Notes under the pieces: model-generated | Database searches by the model: none | Told to the model about the DNA's origin: nothing | The model's input: only the letters and a program-made list of their open reading frames with translations | In this document: in pieces, positions 44,749 through 55,018 of the stretch | Layout: each line of letters opens with the position of its first letter | Position numbering within the stretch: the stretch's first letter is position 1 | Assembly (NCBI GenBank): GCA_028829895.1 | Contig: CM054184.1 | Span: 49,882,201-49,946,200, forward strand | Origin: Sinotaia quadrata | Taxonomy: Eukaryota; Mollusca; Gastropoda; Architaenioglossa; Viviparidae | Direction: 5' to 3' | DNA: 64,000 nt | Position numbers and translations under genes: made by a program

Positions 44749-45018
44749 ACATATTATCTGCAAGTTTCGCCCTCTTACATATTTCATTCATCAATACATG
44801 TATAAACTATACCTTTTAATGAATCAATGAAAAATCTAACATATTATCTGCAAGTTTCGCCCTCTTACATATTTCATTCATCAATACATGTATAAACTAT
44901 ACCTTTTAATGAATCAATGAAAAATCTGACATATTATCTGCAAGTTTCACCCTCTTACATATTTCATTCATCAATACATGTATAAACTATACCTTTTAAT
45001 GAATCAAAGAAAAATCTG
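44749..45018. repeat. Three 90-bp tandem repeats
   Basis: Copies start at 44749, 44839 and 44929 with ACATATTATCTGCAAGTTTC and differ by only a few bases (CGCCC versus CACCC, AATCTAAC versus AATCTGAC). They lie in the presumed U3 of the LTR-like element, where tandem repeats often hold enhancer sites. Confidence 0.9.
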
Positions 45019-45284
45019 ACATATGTCAATCAAAATGCATAAACAATAAATTTAACATAAAATTATTCTAAGTCCATTCTCACATTATTGATCAGACGTC
45101 TTATCACTGGCTATAGGTATGCCTCTACTGGACTCCAAGAATATTTTATCACAAGTGATTGTAACAAGGCAAGTATTTATTGACTCATGCGTCAAATGAC
45201 CAGAATTGTTTGTTTACACCATTTTACACCTGCGCTCACATCCACGCGATCCTCTCAACGCTTCCGACCGGAGACTTACATTAC

Positions 45285-45292
45285 TATAAAGG
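45285..45292 (+). promoter_or_regulatory. TATA box in the LTR-like element
   Basis: TATAAAGG within a locally GC-rich stretch (about 45230-45370). The expected start of transcription is about 30 bases on, near 45315. Confidence 0.45.
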
Positions 45293-45548
45293 AACCGCCA
45301 GGGCACCCTTCCCTCTCCAGCTGTCTGACAGTTGCCTCGCTTGATTGCACTTAACAGTCTAGTCGGAAGTACTCCTTCCCTGTCCACTGTCAGTTGGCTG
45401 CACCATGACTACATGTTTAACTTTTAAAATGCTTAAGAGATCGGAAACCACCCCCTCCTCTCAGGTTCAGCTCATAAAGAGCTGAAATAATTAAATACCT
45501 ATCAACATCTAGGTCTTAATTAGGCAGAAATTATTTCTTAGGGTCACA

Positions 45549-45800
45549 GAACCTTAGAGAAAATTATATGAATCCATATAGTATATATTCAAACTTTAGT
45601 AAAATTAACAAAATCATATGAACTTAGAGAAAAAATTTACAAACCGTAGAGAAAATTATTTGAACCTTAGACAATGTTAAATGAACTTTAGAGAACATTA
45701 TATGATCCTTAGACAATGTTAAATGAACTTTAGAGAACATTATATGAACCTTAGAAAATGTTAGATGAACTTTAGAGAACATTATATGAATCTTAGGGAA
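45549..45800. repeat. 42-bp minisatellite
   Basis: Unit GAACCTTAGACAATGTTAAA then TGAACTTTAGAGAACATTATAT, with copies starting at 45662, 45704, 45746 and 45788 (partial). Degenerate half-units run back to 45549. Because 42 is divisible by three, the opposite strand shows a repeating 72-aa ORF that is not a gene. Confidence 0.88.
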
Positions 45801-46002
45801 AGAAATGAAGCTATAATACAGTGAGCAGATTAGGGTGATCATTTGCTTAGACCTTAGACAAACTGAATTAGTTTAAGAGAAATGAATTGGAACTGTTGAA
45901 GTTACAAACCAATAAATTCAAGTGTTGACCTCAAGAAGACAGCAAGTTCAATGGGTCAGTGGATATTAATTTAAGGCTAGGTTTAGCTGGATAACTGGTT
46001 GA

Positions 46003-46004
<2 letters not shown>

Positions 46005-46058
<54 letters not shown>
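46005..46058. repeat. (CA)27 microsatellite
   Basis: 27 uninterrupted CA units. Confidence 0.97.
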
Positions 46059-46064
<6 letters not shown>

Positions 46065-46899
46065 GAGGACTGTGTGCGTCTGTCATTCATCAGACCCTAA
46101 GAAAATCTGCACCATTGTTGCATTCCCTTGCAATGTATAAGTACTCTATGTGGAAACACTATTGCTGCATTAAGAGTTACCAATGCATGCATAAAACATG
46201 CATTTTAGTGTTTAGCCTTGGATAAATAAATGAACAATTGGTAGTATGTTTGCAGTATAAACTTGTAACCATACGAATAGGGTTGAAATTTCTTTATGAC
46301 CCAAACCACTGCCTAGCATTCGATTTGCGATGAGTTAGAAAATTTATGGCTGGCATACACTATCAGTATCAGATTTATTTCACCCTCTGGGTCTCCTGCA
46401 ACAAAAATGCTGCAATGCCTACTCGCAATGCATCTGTGAGGATGATAAATGGTAGGAAGGCATTGGGAAGATGTAGGACTGTCATAAAGTCCTGGGCAAA
46501 TTATGCCTGTTTTAATAACTAAAGTTTTATCTTTATTCATTTATTAATTTCTTTGATGTTTTCATTTTGTGTTAAACATTTCTTTATGTTCGCAATTGCG
46601 ACTGGGTGATTTCATGCTGCATCATGCCATAAATGGATTAATGACTTGTTAAAAAGGTTGTGGACGTGTTGAAAGGGGTAACAGTCACTAAAAGTGAATT
46701 GCAAACTACATCTGAACAGTTGCAGGGAATGGGGCCGGTGTTCGAACCTGAGGCTCAGTAACCTAGGGATCAGTGTTTCCCCACTACTGATTTATGGATG
46801 TATATAAATAACAAGAGAATCAAATTAGGAATTCATTCACAATGAAAACTTTGCATAAACTTACAGAGGCCACATTTATTTCTGTGAATCAAAGATAAC

Positions 46900-47870
46900 C
46901 CTTTTTTTTAAATATTTATTTGTTTGCTTATTGAAATCCAGATACAAGTAACAATAAAAAGGAAATACAGATAAGAGAAACAAATAAAAAAGATGACAAG
47001 AAAAGGAAAGACTTCAGAATTGCCAACACCTAGACGAACAAGACAGAAATAAAAGAAAAAAATAATGCAGAGACGGATATCATAAAAACATCTGACAAAC
47101 AGACTGAGACCAAAACGGATATCATAAAAACATCTGACAAACAGACTGAGACCAAAGTTGAAAGCGAACTGAAAGAGTTTGCAAAGGTGCTTGAAGCCCC
47201 ACCGCTCTCATAATTACCAGAGACGCCACCAAGAAAACACCTTCTACTTCATTAACACCAGAAATCCATACTCCAACAATAAACGAGATAGAAAGAAAAG
47301 ACAGCGCACACCACAGCATGTACGAAAACAGCAAGAACAATAAATGCGCCAACAACAGCAGCCACAACAACGCCACAGATAGTCACCACCAAAAACGTAG
47401 ACAACAACAACAATGGCAGTACTATGCGCAGCAGTATTCGCAATTGGGATATTTCAACCACCCGATTGCGGGCATAATTCAGCTGATGCTCAACCATCTC
47501 CAATGGCCGCCAGCGCCCATTTTTTTTTATATCCCAACGGACACTGGGGACAGTCACAACATCAGCGATAACACCAGCAGTGAGGAGGCCAGAGGTTTGA
47601 ACATCCCGTGCGCACGTACACACTAGATAAAGACTTGGTGTACTACCAGCCTGGGCTCTTTAAGACACCCCTTCCTCCCTCTTCAACAACAGTAACGACA
47701 GTAACAACATCCACCACAACCATTGCCACGGAATACCGGTCTACGTTCTTCCTTTACCGGCCAGACAATGGATGAAAAGCGCGACGATATGATAGAGGTG
47801 TTAAAAAATTAAACTTCAAGGAACGCACAAGACAACTAAAAAAATTCTACTGCAATGACCACGTAGACAG
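46900..47870. other. GC-richer segment, degenerate coding-like sequence
   Basis: Base composition shifts from the AT-rich surroundings to a balanced, CAA/CAG/ACA-rich sequence. In + frames, open pieces give Lys/Glu-rich, then Gln-rich peptides, e.g. around 47390-47510 QQQQWQYYAQQYSQLGYFNH, but stops and frame changes interrupt them. A 42-bp exact duplication (47073-47114, 47115-47156) adds 14 codons in frame. This could be a decayed gene or retroelement; I do not recognise the family. Confidence 0.4.
47073..47156. repeat. Exact 42-bp tandem duplication
   Basis: ACGGATATCATAAAAACATC..GAGACCAAA occurs twice head to tail. It preserves a Lys/Thr/Asp-rich reading frame. Confidence 0.9.
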
Positions 47871-47882
47871 CAGTAACAGTAT

Positions 47883-47895
47883 CCCCCCCCCCCCC
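47883..47895. repeat. (C)13 homopolymer
   Basis: Run of 13 C just before the polypurine tract. Confidence 0.9.
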
Positions 47896-47989
47896 GTCCC
47901 TTCCCTGCGCGAAAGCGGCGGAAGCCGGAAGTGCCCCTTACATTCACACACACAGCGTTTGTGTGGTTTGAAATCAAAGGGGCGCACCG

Positions 47990-48790
47990 TAGAGACAGCT
48001 AGAAGGGAAAGACGGGGAGGGGAAAGAGCTGGAAGGGAGATACTGGGAGGGAGAAATTGAGAGGATGAGACTGAGGGAAGGGGGGATAAAATTGAAGCGA
48101 GATACTGAGGCTGGGAGGGAGAGAATGGAGAGAGAGACTGAAAAGGAGAGACTGGGAGAGAGAGAGAGACAGGAGAGACTGTGGGGAGTGAATACAAGGG
48201 AGAGAAGGGGGAGAGAGATTAGGAGGGAGAGAGAGAGGGAGAAACTGGGAGGGATAGATTGAGAGGAAGAGACTGGGAGGGAGAGACAGGGAGGGAGAGA
48301 CTGTTGGGGAGAGGTTGAGAGGAAGAGACAGGGAGGGAGAGACTGTATAGGAGAGGTTGAGAGAAAGAGGTTGGGAGAGAGACTGGGAGGGATAGATTGA
48401 GAGGAAGAGACAGGGAGGGAGAGATTGAGAGGAAGAGATTGGGAGGGAGAGACTGGGAGGGAGAGATTGAGGAAGAGACTGGGAGGGAGAGATTGAGAGG
48501 AAGAAAATGTGGGGGAGAGATGTGAGGGAGGGATTGAGAGGGAGAAAGTGGGGAAGAGACTGTGAGGGAGAAACTGGGAGACTGTGTGTGTGTGTGAAAC
48601 TGGAAGGGATAGATTGGAAAGGAGAGAATGGGAGATTAAGACTTGGAGGGAGAGACTGAGAGGGAGAGAGAGAGACTTGGGGAGAGAAACTAGAAGGAGA
48701 GTCCGGGATGGAGAGACAGAAAGAGAGACTGGGAGGAAGACACTGGAGGAGGGAGAGATGGAGAGACTAGGAGGGAGAGACTGAGAGCAA
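47990..48790. repeat. Polypurine GA-rich tract, about 800 bp
   Basis: Almost entirely A and G on the + strand, built of GGGAGGGAGAGA, GACTGGGAGG and GATTGAGAGGAAGAGA variants. The C+T strand reads as a 300-aa Ser/Pro/Leu ORF that is an artefact. Long mirror-like purine tracts can form triplex (H-) DNA. Confidence 0.92.
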
Positions 48791-49252
48791 AAAGACAGTT
48801 CCGTGGATTCATGCTTTGTTATGTTTATATTCTCTCGAGTGATAATGCCTACAAACCTTTCTTTTTCTTTTTCCACTTTCAGTTTCGTGTCTACACTGTC
48901 AAAAACCTGTGTTGTCGCAAATAGTTTATTTACATTTTATTTCATTTCACAGAATTCACTCTAACAGGATTCATGTATTTTATGACGGTCTTTTACCGCC
49001 TAGTCTGCACATCTTTATAATCGTAAACTTGCACGATACAATTTTTACAACAAACGTAACTCCACACTCTTTAAAGTTTCATCTGAAACCTATATCTTGA
49101 ACCAGAAAAATTAATACATTTATGTCTTCATTTAACACAATTTAGCAAAGTACGTGTCAATGTGCAAGGAATCCTGCCAGAAATCCTAACTGGAGAAAAC
49201 AAACTTGTAATCTGTCAATTACCTGTGACGAATATTAACTCTCTCCTTACTC

Positions 49253-49567
49253 ACGTGTAGGCCTATATTGTACTAAAAAAAAACCAAATACTCACTCACG
49301 TGTATATTGTACTAAAAAAAACAAATACTCACTCACGTGTATATTGTACTAAAAAAACAAATACTCACTCACGTGTATATTGTACTAAGAAAAAACATAT
49401 ACTCACTCGTGTATATTGTACTAAAAAAACCAAATATTCACTCACGTGTATATTGTACTAAAAAAACAAATACTCACTCACGTGTATATTGTACTAAAAA
49501 AACAAATACTCACTCACGTGTATATTGTACTAAGAAAAAACATATACTCACTCGTGTATATTGTACT
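49253..49567. repeat. Minisatellite array A, about 36-38 bp units
   Basis: About eight units of GTGTATATTGTACTAAAAAA plus ACAAATACTCACTCAC. A variant unit (AAGAAAAAACATATACTCACTC) recurs in the same order near 49388 and 49532, so groups of units were copied as a block of about 144 bp. Confidence 0.88.
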
Positions 49568-49604
49568 CAGAAATGCGCGTGTACTCACATGTACACACGC
49601 ATAC

Positions 49605-49920
49605 GCACTCACATGCATACTGTACCCAGAAACAAATGTGTACGCACTCACATGCATACTGTACCCAGAAACAAATGTGTACGCACTCACATGCATACTG
49701 TACCCAGAAACAAAATAATGTGTACGCACTCACATGCATACTGTACCCAGAAACAAATGTGTACGCACTCACATGCATACTGTACCCAGAAACAAATGTG
49801 TACGCACTCACATGCATACTGTACCCAGAAACAAATGTGTACGCACTCACATGCATACTGTACCCAGAAACAAATGTGTACGCACTCACATGCATACTGT
49901 ACTCAGAAACACAAATACAC
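49605..49920. repeat. Minisatellite array B, 39-bp units
   Basis: Eight units beginning GCACTCACATGCATACTGTA at 49605, 49644, 49683, 49726, 49765, 49804, 49843 and 49882. All have a 39-bp period except one 43-bp step. The units are related to array A (CACTCAC..ATGTACT). A 39-bp period keeps frames open on both strands, explaining several long spurious ORFs. There are no variable spacers, so this is not CRISPR. Confidence 0.93.
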
Positions 49921-50130
49921 ACACTCGCGTACATATCTTGAAACAGTCACTGCCACTGTTAAAACAAGTCACATATCTCCCCATCACACACTTATCTTGC
50001 TGCGATCATGCAGTCTTTTGGCGGGTGTGTGTGTGTGTGTGTGGAGTTCCCATGAAACATCCATGTAGTCTACGGGAAAATGCAGTACATAAATGGGACA
50101 GAGCTGATTACTCAAGATTCCATACTACAA

Positions 50131-50391
50131 GGTCATTTTGTGCTACGTGCTACAGCTACACGTACCATCAGATTCGACATAATACGAGGTCATTTTGTGC
50201 TACCTGCTACACGTACCATCAGATTCGACCTACTACAAGGTCATTTTGTGCTACGTGCTACACGTACCATCAGATTCGACATAATACGAGGTCATTTTGT
50301 GCTACGTGCTACACGTACCATCAGATTCGACCTACTACAAGGTCATTTTGTGCTACGTGCATGACCATCAGATTCGACTCAGCGCAAAAAC
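50131..50391. repeat. 51-bp tandem repeat with alternating unit types
   Basis: Units start with GGTCATTTTGTGCTA at 50131, 50188, 50239, 50290 and 50341. They alternate between CTACTACAAGG and ATAATACGAGG junctions, making a 102-bp higher-order repeat. The first unit has a 6-bp insertion and the last is truncated. The 51-bp length preserves the frame, so a repetitive ORF appears. Confidence 0.9.
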
Positions 50392-50399
50392 GACGAGTA

Positions 50400-52346
50400 T
50401 GCTATGGGCATAGCATGGCGACAACATACACAAACCTACACAGGACACCACACACAGCCAACATTAAACAAAGTCTCAACAAACTTTGCCAATTTTTGTT
50501 TGTGTATGTCTACGACTGATACTGTCTATCGGGTGACCTGTAAATAAAAAATATTATAATCGTGCAATATAAATTATATTTAACGTTGATACTCATTTCA
50601 TCAGATGTGTCCCAGCTGGGCTATTTTGTATCTCGTGGTCCTCTTTCTCACTTTTGCGAAAATATGTATTATCGGCTTTGGTCTTTAACTGCGACAGAAA
50701 TCAGCTCCGTGGAGTATGGAAAAAAGATTTGTTAATCTTCAATCAGATATGGCATTAGCATAATTTACCGAACATAATTTTTTCAGTTAAATTAATAAAT
50801 AATAATAAAACGGTGAAGAACATCGGCCAAATCCCATTCCCTGTACCGTTTGGCGATAAAATTAAGCATGCTGTTATTGTTCTAAACATTACCAATTACT
50901 GACTTAAAAAATAAAAAAAACCGCTACTAATAAAACTGGGTAGTCCCAAAAGTCTTTATTAAATGACTGAATCTGAACACTCCAACACAACATATTTGGG
51001 TCAAATATCTAATCGACAAAGGGTTATTCATAGCCATAGCGGAATTTATTTTGTCCAGAGCATAAAAATAGCCACGGATCACCTCGTAAGAAATTTCTCA
51101 AATATGTTCATCTATACATTATCTGAGAAATGTGAAGTTAAAGTTATGTTATTATATAATTATTTTCATGCGAAGTTATATTACAGTATTAATAACACAT
51201 TTAATTTTCCAGGGGCAGTATAAAATTCTATTTTGAAATAGTACATCATATGCTAAAAAGTTAATTGGTATGATTTAAAAAAAGTTTTCAAAGTACATTT
51301 TTAACATTTTACACCAAATAACCAATAGACAGGTGATTCATATAGACTTATAGAGGTATTAGTGTTTCTTGTACATGCGATTTTTAAGTAAACAACAAAT
51401 AAATTCAGTATTGAATTATCTTACCTTACTTAGTCTTTATTTTTTTAAAATAACATACAACAAGCATTTTAATAAATTTTTTTAACTAAGATTTCAAAAA
51501 GATTATTAATAAAAAAAATAATTTCGAAAGATATGAAATTAATTATTTAAAATTATATGAATTCCTTCATAATAATAACAGTACGTATAAAATGCACTTT
51601 GAAAATAAATAAAAGAATTTTAAAGTGAACGCAATTATGTTTTCGCTGAACGGGAAGTAAACAAACTATTTTTTTTTCAGGCTCATACCCAAAACATAAA
51701 ATCTTGATTTACAATTTTCGTAAACGCGCGGAATAGGCCCTAATTGTAGTTACGGCTACGTAATAAAACTAATGATGCAAATCTGAGGCTTACACAAATA
51801 ATTAAAAAATGTTCATGTCCTAGACGCGGGAGATATTATATTTTTGTATATGCTAACATTAGCATATGTAATGAGATTTGTTGAGTTGATCGCTTGCGAA
51901 AATACATTTCCTAAAACCGTTAGTAGGCGGATAAAATTATTTTTAGCTTTCCGAGAAAATACGTAGATTGTCATTGTATTTATCAATCAAGTAGTTAAAA
52001 TATATTATTTAGCATATAAAATTTGATATGTTAATTAAATACAGTTTACACTGAATGATTAACATTTGTAATTTTTAAGTTATTTTTCAAATTTTCAGGG
52101 TAAATCGCAGTTTTACTTGGCTGATGCAATCTAAGCGATGATTTGTGAATACCTAATGACTCATTTACGCAAATCATGAATTATTACGCAAATAGTTTTA
52201 TATTATTCTAAGTATTAAATTTATAAGTTAATTCACATGAGATTTTATTTTAATCAAAGGGCACTTAAATTATTCTATTTGTTTTTAGAAAATATAAACA
52301 GTAGAAGAAGAAATTTGGAACTAATTTACAAAGCGCATTTTTACAG
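50400..52346. other. Intergenic, upstream of the PPP1R15-like gene
   Basis: AT-rich without clear repeats. An 86-codon frame at 50963-51223 has no recognisable domain. The last few hundred bases are presumably promoter. Confidence 0.6.
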
Positions 52347-52354
52347 TGACGTCA
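52347..52354. promoter_or_regulatory. Perfect CRE/ATF palindrome TGACGTCA
   Basis: Within GTGACGTCAC, 370 bp upstream of the presumed start codon of the PPP1R15-like gene and 35 bp upstream of its first upstream ATG. This is the optimal site for CREB/ATF dimers. Mammalian GADD34 (PPP1R15A) is induced through ATF-type promoter elements, so conserved stress input is plausible here. Confidence 0.6.
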
Positions 52355-52381
52355 CAGAACAGGCCTTCATTAACATCAGGC

Positions 52382-52444
52382 ATGGCTTCAATGTATCATT
52401 TATCTTCATTTCAAGACAGAAACAAAACTAAAGCATCGATTTAA
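52382..52444 (+). promoter_or_regulatory. Upstream ORF 1 (20 codons)
   Basis: ATG in a good context (G at -3, G at +4), ending TAA. It lies in the probable 5' leader, but only 28 bp after the CRE, so it may fall in the promoter rather than the transcript. Confidence 0.4.
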
Positions 52445-52461
52445 CTAAAGTTTCGTCAACA

Positions 52462-52671
52462 ATGGATTCATCATTTCGAAACATAATACTCAGCAATCGA
52501 GGATTCGTTGTTTTACAAGCCCAGAGAACCAGACAGTTAAAGTTTCGGGACGAAAAATACACAGGAGACACACCGGCGATTATTTTAATTTTGGGTTCCT
52601 CTTGGCTTACTCTCCCACAGAGGTTTGTACATTTTAATGAATGTCTTTCGTTTGAAGACATGGATTTATAA
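52462..52671 (+). promoter_or_regulatory. Upstream ORF 2 (69 codons)
   Basis: ATG in a strong context (A at -3, G at +4), ending TAA 45 nt before the presumed main start. It should intercept scanning ribosomes. PPP1R15 genes in mammals and flies are known to have inhibitory upstream ORFs that allow translation when eIF2alpha is phosphorylated. The encoded peptide is not recognised. Confidence 0.5.
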
Positions 52672-52717
52672 GAAACTATTGTGTTTATTAAATTTTGCGA
52701 ATTCAAAGATTTGGTGA
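52637..52717 (+). promoter_or_regulatory. Upstream ORF 3 (26 codons), stop overlaps main ATG
   Basis: ATG in a weak context (T at -3) inside ORF 2 in another frame. It ends TGA at 52715-52717, sharing its A with the main ATG to form TGATG. Such overlaps can couple termination to reinitiation. Confidence 0.45.
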
Positions 52718-54369
52718 TGAAGGCAGCATATGGTCATGACTTTCGATACGAAGCAAATGTCGATAGTAAAACAAGTAACATAGCTTATCGTAAAATGCCA
52801 CCTTTGCTACGCTTGGACAGTACGGGTGAAATTTCATCAGGAGGACTTGGTCCAGTTGAAAAAATGGGCCAGCAGAAAGTGAATAGTGGGTATATGCGAA
52901 TGAATCGAAGTACAAACAGTTTCTTAGGTAACCTTGTTTCACGCTTCTTGCCAACACAAGACCACAGAGCCAGTAAATTTTTACAACCCACACCATCACA
53001 CGTAGTACCCGTTTTGGATGAAGTTTTTCACAGGTCAGTAACAGAAATGAATGGATTTCATTCTGATAAAGGGGTCAAGTATTCCAAGACCAACAAGATG
53101 CCACAGTTGGTAACAAAAATTAATCGGTATGACCAGTGGGGTCAAAACAGTGACAATTACCCTTGGCTTCAACCTGGTGTCTTTCCATGTCATGTATATA
53201 GGTATAGCGCGCTTCAGTCGCAGATCTGCGCATGGGGTGCAGTTAAGTCTCCTTTAAACAATAGTCATTGGAGTGGACATAAAAAGTCTAGCTCTTCTGT
53301 CAGTGATACTGTTATTAATACCAGCAATATGAAATACTCAGCCATACCTTCTTGTGCACTAGGTGCTAAAGTTAAATCTTACAGTGCCACCAACTTGAAT
53401 GATTCACATGCCATTGAATCCAAAACATCTAGTCAAAGTCATGTTAGTAGTCATAAACAGCTGAAAATATATGGTTGTCCATCATATTCCAGTTCTGAGT
53501 CCATGCAGTCCAAAGGCAAACTGGAATTAACAGCAAATGTAAAGGAGGCAGACCTGCATCAGTTCTCTTGTCCCCCATCTGATGACAAAGAAGTGGACTC
53601 AGAGATGGCAGCAGTCACCTCTAATTTCAGTCTGCCTGTCAATAATAATTTAGATGTGAACCCAGAAAACAGTACTAGCAGCTGCTGTATAAGCATAAAT
53701 GAGAGTGTTAATGTTTCACACCCAGACAAAAGTTTGAGTGATTCAGACTTGTGCCCAGAATCTCCTGGTACTGATTTTACAGATTCCACCATCACGAAAG
53801 ACCATATCTTTGCAGAATCTAAGTGTAAGAATCAAGACTCTCTTAAATCTCTCGATAAAACTGTTGTACCTATAATAAAATCTACAAATGCAAAAATGTC
53901 AAAATCTAAAATTGCTTGTAAACAAAGTTTCAATATGTGCACGGGTACTGAGAATGGCATTGATGTCTGTGATAAAGCTGTTACTAATGCTAACAGTAAA
54001 GTTTGTTGTGACAAAACTGAACAACTTAAAACGAATAAAAGCAGCAGCTGTCCTGAGCCACCATTGCAACAGTCAAGTGCTGCATGTTCTGATATTGTTC
54101 AGTCTTTTCCTGGTGGTTCAACTTCTGAAGGCCCAACAATGACTGCTACATGCTTATCTGAATCAGATATTTGGAGTGACAGTGAAGATGAAACTTGTCT
54201 CTCTCCATGTGCTGATCTGTTGGATTTTTTGGATATGGGATTTCATTTAGGCTCTTTGGCAGACTTCTTGCCAGGGCAGAATGCTGTAACTAGTCAGAAA
54301 TGTCCGCAAGTAAATGCACTCTGGGACAGACACTACAAGACACCAAAGGCTGAGAGAAAGCCAGTGAAG
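52717..54369 (+). CDS. PPP1R15-like exon 1
   Basis: 551 codons from MKAAYGHDFRYEANVDSKTS to AERKPVK. The donor gtgaaa splits the PP1 motif as K|VTF. Without splicing the frame would run 17 codons to a stop at 54421-54423. Confidence 0.88.
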
Positions 54370-55018
54370 GTGAAATCAATATCTATTTATTTTATACCTT
54401 TAGTCACAATTATAAATAGATAATGTGGAATATGCTATCAGTTGTTGTAAACTTGTACTTAGTTTGATAGATTTTAAAACAATAATATTTTATATAAATA
54501 TTTATAGTGTTAGGATAAATGTCTTTTAATTAACCTCACTATTTAGTATTATAGCATGAAATCAGTGCAAGCCTGAAGCGTTCTGCCCCCCCCCCAAAAA
54601 AAAACCCAACAAAAACACTATGTTCTTCTCATTATAACCCGTACCTCCCCTTCACTTGCATCAATCATTTCCAGATTAAACTGCATCATGATTTTAAAAA
54701 GCTTTGAGGTGACTATTATGAAACACTTTTAGTAACCAGATTCATTATTAAACCTATTTATTTATTATTATTATTTAAGTATCAGTTGCATTGCATAGTA
54801 AATTGAAACTTTTAGAGGTCAATAAATGATTATAATCCTAAATAAAATAATCTGTGAATAAAGTGTTAAATTTTGTGTTGCAGGTGACGTTCAGATGTGG
54901 TGCAGGTGTAGACAGACGATATGAGTATGAAGGCAATGATGGTCCGGAGATGGAGTTGACCTGGGCGCAGATTGCTGCTGACAGGTCAAGAGAAGAGGGC
55001 AGCTCAGATGAGGATTAA
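52717..55018 (+). CDS. PPP1R15 (GADD34/CReP)-like PP1 regulatory subunit
   Basis: Two exons, 52717-54369 and 54884-55018; 595 aa. The protein is long, low-complexity and Ser-rich, with an acidic motif, ESDIWSDSEDE, near residues 480-490. A hydrophobic stretch, LLDFLDMGFHLGSLADFL, follows at about 500-520. Then comes KPVKVTFR, where KVTF is an RVxF-type PP1-docking motif at residues 551-554. After it comes YEYEGNDGPEMELTWAQIAA then DRSREEGSSDED. The GP....W...A.DRSR pattern resembles the GADD34/CReP core, whose Trp and DRxR residues follow KVxF. That core directs PP1 to dephosphorylate eIF2alpha. Differences are a short insertion before the Trp and no RF.RRI extension. The start is the first ATG in frame; 12 upstream codons are open but begin with GTG. 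Family assignment is inference, but the gene itself is secure. Confidence 0.65.
54884..55018 (+). CDS. PPP1R15-like exon 2 and stop
   Basis: Acceptor ttgtgttgcag. 44 codons, VTFRCGAGVDRRYEYEG then NDGPEMELTWAQIAADRSR, ending EEGSSDED TAA. The strong family resemblance lies here. Confidence 0.85.
   Translation: MTFRCGAGVDRRYEYEGNDGPEMELTWAQIAADRSREEGSSDED

Larger units (their letters stand above)
43818..45548 (+). mobile_element. Probable solo LTR, 1.73 kb
   Basis: Starts TGTGACC and ends GGTCACA, the TG..CA short inverted repeats of LTRs. It is flanked by GAATC (43813-43817) and GAACC (45549-45553), a 5-bp target duplication with one mismatch. Both flanks belong to the same minisatellite, and joining them restores its unit. 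A TATAAAGG box at 45285-45292 in a CpG-rich patch would place U3 on the left and about 230 bp of R-U5 on the right. No gag or pol is seen, so it is a solo LTR or other non-coding element. It contains three 90-bp tandem repeats. Confidence 0.55.

Noticed and set aside
46740..46790. tRNA-like GTTCGAACCTGA box
   Set aside because: No matching A box or cloverleaf could be built around it.
47974..48876. 300-aa Ser/Pro/Leu-rich ORF on the - strand
   Set aside because: It is the pyrimidine strand of the GA tract. Stop codons need purines in patterns this tract lacks, so an open frame is expected by composition.
49605..49920. CRISPR-like array
   Set aside because: The units are contiguous repeats without unique spacers, in a eukaryotic intron-bearing genome.
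49337..50519. Several overlapping ORFs of 90-261 aa on both strands
   Set aside because: They come from 39-bp and 51-bp tandem units, whose lengths are multiples of three and keep several frames open at once. No domain is present.
50963..51223. 86-aa ORF
   Set aside because: No recognisable domain, AT-rich codons, and no splice or promoter context.
52681..52716. GTG start 12 codons upstream for the PPP1R15-like protein
   Set aside because: GTG is not a normal eukaryotic start. The first in-frame ATG is at 52717 with G at -3.
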